64,000 nt of DNA from Streptomyces inusitatus (lineage in GTDB: Bacteria; Actinomycetota; Actinomycetes; Streptomycetales; Streptomycetaceae), in contig NZ_BMWG01000008.1 of NCBI RefSeq assembly GCF_014651115.1, positions 193,445-257,444 of the forward strand, written 5' to 3'. Below, piece by piece: positions 60,055 to 64,000 of the stretch. The number at the start of each line of letters is the position of its first letter. The first letter of the stretch is position 1. The position numbers and the translations under genes were made by a program. The notes beneath the pieces were generated by a model that had not been told where the DNA came from, did no database searches, and saw nothing but the letters and a program-made list of their open reading frames with translations.

Positions 60055-60243
60055 CGTTGAACAGACCGCGATCAAAGAATTCTGGGCAGGCGCACCGCGC
60101 GACGTCACATGGCATGGCTTCCGCTATGTATGGCGTATGAAACCAACACTCATTCGATATCTGGCCGAACTGACCGGTCGGCCATGAGGCATGACATGAC
60201 GTCGCGCGCGCACGGGCACATCACCTTGGGGAGCTGACAGCAC

Positions 60244-63200
60244 GTGGCGGACGAAAAGGAACTCCGCGAATACCTGAAGCGGGCGATCGCCGACGCGCGG
60301 GATGCGCGCAAGCGGCTCCGCGAGGTCGAGGAGAGGCTTGAGGAGCCCGTCGCCATCGTGGGAATGGCCTGTCGCTACCCCGGCGGGGTCGCCTCGCCCG
60401 AGGATCTCTGGCGGCTCGTCGACGACGGGGTGGACGCGGTCTCCGCGTTCCCGGACAACCGGGGCTGGGACCTGGAGGCGCTCTACGACCCGGATCCCGA
60501 GCGGGTGGGCACCTCCTACACCCGTGAGGGCGGCTTCCTGCACGACGCCGACCTGTTCGACCCGGAGTTCTTCGGTCTCTCGCCGCGCGAGGCGCTCGCC
60601 GCCGACCCCCAGCAGCGGCTGCTGCTCCAGACCACCTGGGAGGTGCTGGAGCGGGCGGGCATCGACCCGGCGACCCTGCGGGGCTCGCGCACCGGTGTCT
60701 TCACCGGGCTGATGTACTCGGACTACGGCTCGCGCCCCCAGCTCCCGGCGGAGGGGTTCGAGGGCTATCTCTACAGCGGCAGCGCGGGCAGCATCGCCGC
60801 CGGGCGGCTCGCGTACACCTTCGGTCTGGAGGGTCCCGCGGTCTCGCTGGACACCGCCTGCTCCTCCTCTCTCGTGGCGCTGCATCTGGCGGTGCAGTCG
60901 GTGCGCTCGGGCGAGTCCGAGCTGGCGGTGGCGGGCGGCGCGGCGGTGATGGCCACGCCCACCGGGTTCATCGAGTTCTCCCGGCTGCGCGGGCTCGCGC
61001 CCGACGGCCGGTGCAAGCCGTTCTCGGCGGCGGCGGACGGCACGGCGTGGGCCGAGGGCGTCGGGCTGCTGCTGGTGGAGCGGCTCTCCGACGCGCGCAG
61101 AAACGGTCATCCCGTGCTCGCCGTCATCCGGGGCACCGCCGTCAACCAGGACGGCGCGTCCAACGGACTGACCGCCCCCAACGGCCCCTCGCAGGACCGG
61201 GTGATCCGCCAGGCGCTGGCCAACGCCGGGCTGCACACCTCCGACGTCGACGCGGTCGAGGCGCACGGCACCGGCACCCCGCTCGGCGACCCCATCGAGG
61301 CCCAGGCCCTGATCGCCACGTACGGCCAGAACCGCCCCGCCGACCGGCCGCTCTACCTCGGCTCGCTGAAGTCCAACATCGGCCACGCCCAGGCGGCGGC
61401 CGGAGTCGGCGGCGTCATCAAAATGGTGCAGGCCATGCGGTACGAGACGCTGCCCAGGACGCTGCACGCCGAAGAGCCCACCTCCCATGTGGACTGGAGC
61501 GCGGGCGCGGTCGAACTCCTCACCGAGGCCGTCGAGTGGCCCGCCGGGGACCGGACGCGCCGCGCCGCGGTCTCCTCCTTCGGCATGGGCGGCACCAACG
61601 CGCATGTGGTGCTGGAGGAGGCCCCCGCCCCCGAGCCCGTACCCGTGCCCGCCTCCGGAGGGCCCGGCTCCGGAGAGCCCGCCGACACCACGGCACCGGC
61701 CCCGGCACCGGCGCTGACGCCGGGTCTGGTGCCCTGGGTGCTCTCGGCCAAGTCCCCCGAGGCGCTCGCCGCGCAGGCACAGCGGCTGCTGGAGCACCTC
61801 GCGGAGCACCCCGGCCTCTCCCCCGCCGACATCGGGTTCTCCCTCGCCACCGGCCGCGCCGCGCTGCCCCAGCGGGCCGTGGCCGTCGCCGGGAGCGCCG
61901 AGGAGGCCGCGGAGCAGCTCCGGGCGCTGGCCGCCGGGGAGTCCGCGCCCGGCCTGGTGACCGGAGTCGCGGCCGACCCCTCCCGTACCGCCTTCCTCTT
62001 CCCCGGCCAGGGCTCCCAGTGGGCCGGCATGGCCGTGGAACTCCTGGACGGCTCACCGGTGTTCGCCGCCCGGATCGCCGAGTGCGAGAGGGCTTTCGCG
62101 CCCTTCGTGGACTGGTCCCTCACCGACGTCCTGCGCGGAGTGGAGGGCTCCGCCCCGCTGGAGCGGGTCGATGTCATCCAGCCGGTGCTGTTCGCGGTCA
62201 TGGTGTCGCTCGCGGAGCTGTGGCGCTCCCAGGGCATCACTCCGTCGGCCGTGGTGGGCCACTCCCAGGGCGAGATCGCGGCGGCCTGCGTGGCCGGAAT
62301 CCTCAGCCTGGAGGACGCGGCCCTCGTCGTGACGCTGCGCAGCCAGGCCATCGGCAGGAAGCTGGCCGGACTGGGCGGCATGATCTCCGTGCCGCTCTCC
62401 GCCGACCAGGTACGGGACCGGATCGCGCCGTGGGGCGACCGCATCCAGATCGCCGCCGTCAACGGCCCCTCGTCCGTGGTCGTCTCCGGCGAGTCCGAGG
62501 CCCTGGCCGAGCTGCTCGCCGGGTGTGTGGCGGACGAGGTGCGGGCCCGCAGCATCCCCGTGGACTACGCGTCCCACTCGGCGTACGTGGAACTCCTGCG
62601 GGACGAACTCGCCGGGCTGCTGGCCCCGATCGCCCCCCGCAAGGGCGAGATCCCGTTCTTCTCGACGGTGACCGGCGAGTGGGTCGAGGGCCCGGAGCTG
62701 GACGCCGGTTACTGGTACCGCAATCTGCGGCAGACCGTCCAGCTGGAGGGCGCCGTGCGCGCCCTGGTCGGCCAGGGCTTCGGGAACTTCGTGGAGATCA
62801 GCTCCCACCCGGTGCTGGCGGTCGGCGTCCGGGAGACCCTGGAGGGCACCGAGGCCGCCGTCCTCGGCACGCTCCGCCGCGACCAGGGGGGACCGCGCCG
62901 GTTCTGGCGCGCGCTCGCCGAGGCGCACTGCCGGGGCGTCGCCCTGGACTGGGACGCCGTCTTCGCGGGCACGGACCCGCGCCCGGTCGCCCTGCCGACG
63001 TACGCCTTCCAGGGCCGCAGGCACTGGCTGGAGGCCACGGCCGCGCCCGGTGACGCCTCCGGCCTCGGGCTGATCACCGCGCACCACCCGGTGATCGGCG
63101 CGGCGGTCGGGATGGCCGACCGCGACGCGTTCCTCTTCGTGGGACGGCTCTCCGCCCAGACCCACCCCTGGCTCGCCGACCACGCGGTGGACGGGACCGT

Positions 63201-64000
63201 ACTGCTGCCGAGCACCGGCTTCGTGGAACTCGCGCTGCGCGCCGGGGAGCACGTCGGCTGCGAACTCGTCGAGGAGATCACCCTCTCCGCCCCGCTGCTG
63301 CTCCCCGGCGGCGGCGCGGTGCGGGTACAGGTCGTCGTCGGCGAGTCGGACGAGTCCGGCCGCCGGAAGCTGGAGATCTTCTCCCAGCCCGACGACGGCG
63401 ACGAGCACACCGCCCGGCCCTGGACCCCGCACGCGACCGGTCTGCTGGCCCCGGCCCGCCGGGAGAGCCCCGCCGATCTGGCCCTCTGGCCCCCGGCCGG
63501 CGCGACCGAGGTCGCTCTCGAATCCTTCTACGAGCGGGCCGGGCGGAGCGGGTACGAGTACGGCCCGGCCTTCCGGGGACTGCGCCGGGTGTGGCGGAGC
63601 GAGGGCGAGACCTTCGCCGAGGTCGCGCTCGCGGAGGAACAGCGCCCCGAGGCCGAGCTGTTCGGCCTGCACCCGGCCCTGCTGGACGCCGCGCTCCACC
63701 CGCTGCTGCTGCCCGTGCTCGACGAGGACCGGCCCGCCGTGCTGCCCTTCTCCTGGTCGGGGGTGACCCTGCACGCCACGGGCGCCTCCGTGCTGCGGGT
63801 CAGGCTGACGCCGACCGGGGACTCCTCGGCCGCGCTGGTCATCGCGGACGGCACCGGCGCGCCCGTGGCCACCGCGGACTCGCTGACCCTGCGGCCGCTG
63901 CCGGCCGGGGCGCTGAGCGCCGCCGCGCCGGAAGGCGCCCGGGACGGACTGCTGAGGGTCGGCTGGACGGCGCTGTCCGTCCCGGCGTCGGACACTGGCA
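60244..64000 (+). CDS. Modular type I polyketide synthase: KS-AT(mmal)-DH... (runs off window)
   Basis: At least 1252 codons from GTG 60244 with GGGGAG upstream. The N-terminal helix ([20 protein letters not shown]) is a docking domain. KS (about 32-457) has C206 in DTACSSS with EAHGTGT and [10 protein letters not shown] (about 580-880) has S674 in GHSQGE and YASH (775-778), the methylmalonyl-type motif. DH (about 945-1220) has [19 protein letters not shown] and the Asp in LLDAALHP. The gene begins without a loading module, so another subunit should start the chain; the docking helix says it receives from upstream. A downstream KR, ACP and later modules are expected beyond 64000. Confidence 0.95.
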   Translation, partial: MADEKELREYLKRAIADARDARKRLREVEERLEEPVAIVGMACRYPGGVASPEDLWRLVDDGVDAVSAFPDNRGWDLEALYDPDPERVGTSYTREGGFLHDADLFDPEFFGLSPREALAADPQQRLLLQTTWEVLERAGIDPATLRGSRTGVFTGLMYSDYGSRPQLPAEGFEGYLYSGSAGSIAAGRLAYTFGLEGPAVSLDTACSSSLVALHLAVQSVRSGESELAVAGGAAVMATPTGFIEFSRLRGLAPDGRCKPFSAAADGTAWAEGVGLLLVERLSDARRNGHPVLAVIRGTAVNQDGASNGLTAPNGPSQDRVIRQALANAGLHTSDVDAVEAHGTGTPLGDPIEAQALIATYGQNRPADRPLYLGSLKSNIGHAQAAAGVGGVIKMVQAMRYETLPRTLHAEEPTSHVDWSAGAVELLTEAVEWPAGDRTRRAAVSSFGMGGTNAHVVLEEAPAPEPVPVPASGGPGSGEPADTTAPAPAPALTPGLVPWVLSAKSPEALAAQAQRLLEHLAEHPGLSPADIGFSLATGRAALPQRAVAVAGSAEEAAEQLRALAAGESAPGLVTGVAADPSRTAFLFPGQGSQWAGMAVELLDGSPVFAARIAECERAFAPFVDWSLTDVLRGVEGSAPLERVDVIQPVLFAVMVSLAELWRSQGITPSAVVGHSQGEIAAACVAGILSLEDAALVVTLRSQAIGRKLAGLGGMISVPLSADQVRDRIAPWGDRIQIAAVNGPSSVVVSGESEALAELLAGCVADEVRARSIPVDYASHSAYVELLRDELAGLLAPIAPRKGEIPFFSTVTGEWVEGPELDAGYWYRNLRQTVQLEGAVRALVGQGFGNFVEISSHPVLAVGVRETLEGTEAAVLGTLRRDQGGPRRFWRALAEAHCRGVALDWDAVFAGTDPRPVALPTYAFQGRRHWLEATAAPGDASGLGLITAHHPVIGAAVGMADRDAFLFVGRLSAQTHPWLADHAVDGTVLLPSTGFVELALRAGEHVGCELVEEITLSAPLLLPGGGAVRVQVVVGESDESGRRKLEIFSQPDDGDEHTARPWTPHATGLLAPARRESPADLALWPPAGATEVALESFYERAGRSGYEYGPAFRGLRRVWRSEGETFAEVALAEEQRPEAELFGLHPALLDAALHPLLLPVLDEDRPAVLPFSWSGVTLHATGASVLRVRLTPTGDSSAALVIADGTGAPVATADSLTLRPLPAGALSAAAPEGARDGLLRVGWTALSVPASDTG

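Larger units (their letters stand above)
59854..60243. other. Intergenic region upstream of the type I PKS
   Basis: These 390 bases hold a terminator (59919-59952), an 8-bp CCCGTGTG repeat three times (59972-59995), a candidate promoter (60024-60054) and the GGGGAG ribosome site for the PKS. Short open frames here have no plausible start or similarity. Confidence 0.6.

Noticed and set aside
59930..60187. Small plus-strand frame before the PKS
   Set aside because: It starts inside the terminator stem, has no ribosome site and no resemblance to any protein; the coding-like end reflects AT-rich promoter DNA.

Overview
The window is high-GC actinomycete DNA, almost certainly from a Streptomyces. 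The signs are strong G/C third-position bias, many GTG starts, ATGA and GTGA stop/start overlaps, an Sfp-type phosphopantetheinyl transferase, XRE/DUF5753 and MAB_1171c-type regulators, and two dense biosynthetic regions. I see no rRNA, tRNA, CRISPR array or intact insertion sequence.

Layout. 0-11 kb: a general chromosomal block, mostly on the minus strand. It holds a FtsX-type ABC exporter (partly outside the window), a LuxR-type response regulator with its kinase (which has an unusual C-terminal membrane extension), a secreted lipase, a TetR regulator, a second ABC export operon and a class A penicillin-binding protein. 11-16.3 kb: a decayed XRE/DUF5753 gene with small hypothetical genes, then a plus-strand cassette of XRE, ImmA/IrrE-like metalloprotease, MAB_1171c-like membrane protein and amidase, ending at a strong hairpin. 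16.4-19.3 kb: a dynamin-like GTPase and the phosphopantetheinyl transferase, convergent and overlapping.

19.8-41.2 kb: a plus-strand cluster read as a highly reducing type II (dissociated) polyketide synthase. Two paralogous regulators are followed by two ACPs, three ketosynthases with a complete catalytic triad, three chain-length-factor-like proteins without the catalytic cysteine, a malonyl transferase, a fused double-hotdog dehydratase, a FabG-type ketoreductase, an enoyl-reductase-type SDR, a double-hotdog thioesterase, three alpha/beta hydrolases, a 2-hydroxychromene-2-carboxylate-isomerase-like protein, an SRPBCC protein, an MFS exporter and three consecutive DsrE-fold proteins. Aromatic type II clusters carry aromatases and first-ring cyclases. 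This one instead carries the full set of fatty-acid-like reduction and dehydration enzymes, so a linear polyene or partly reduced chain is the likely product. The DsrE trio is the part I cannot explain from known polyketide logic.

41.5-48.9 kb: one 2467-residue protein with repeated LamG-type lectin domains and glycine-rich, beta-strand-like C-terminal segments, insulated by an 18-bp terminator hairpin.

48.9-64 kb: a second biosynthetic region. A minus-strand set (SDR, class III aminotransferase, membrane acyltransferase, three NTF2/SnoaL-like proteins, Tat-signal flavin amine oxidase, acyl-CoA-dehydrogenase-like oxygenase, FAD monooxygenase, 6-phosphogluconate-dehydrogenase/imine-reductase-like enzyme) faces a MerR regulator across a textbook MerR operator. 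A modular type I PKS (docking helix, KS, methylmalonyl-type AT, DH) then runs off the window. The combination of transaminase, flavoenzymes, NTF2-like proteins and imine reductase suggests a polyketide alkaloid of the kind formed when a released polyketide aldehyde is aminated and cyclised.
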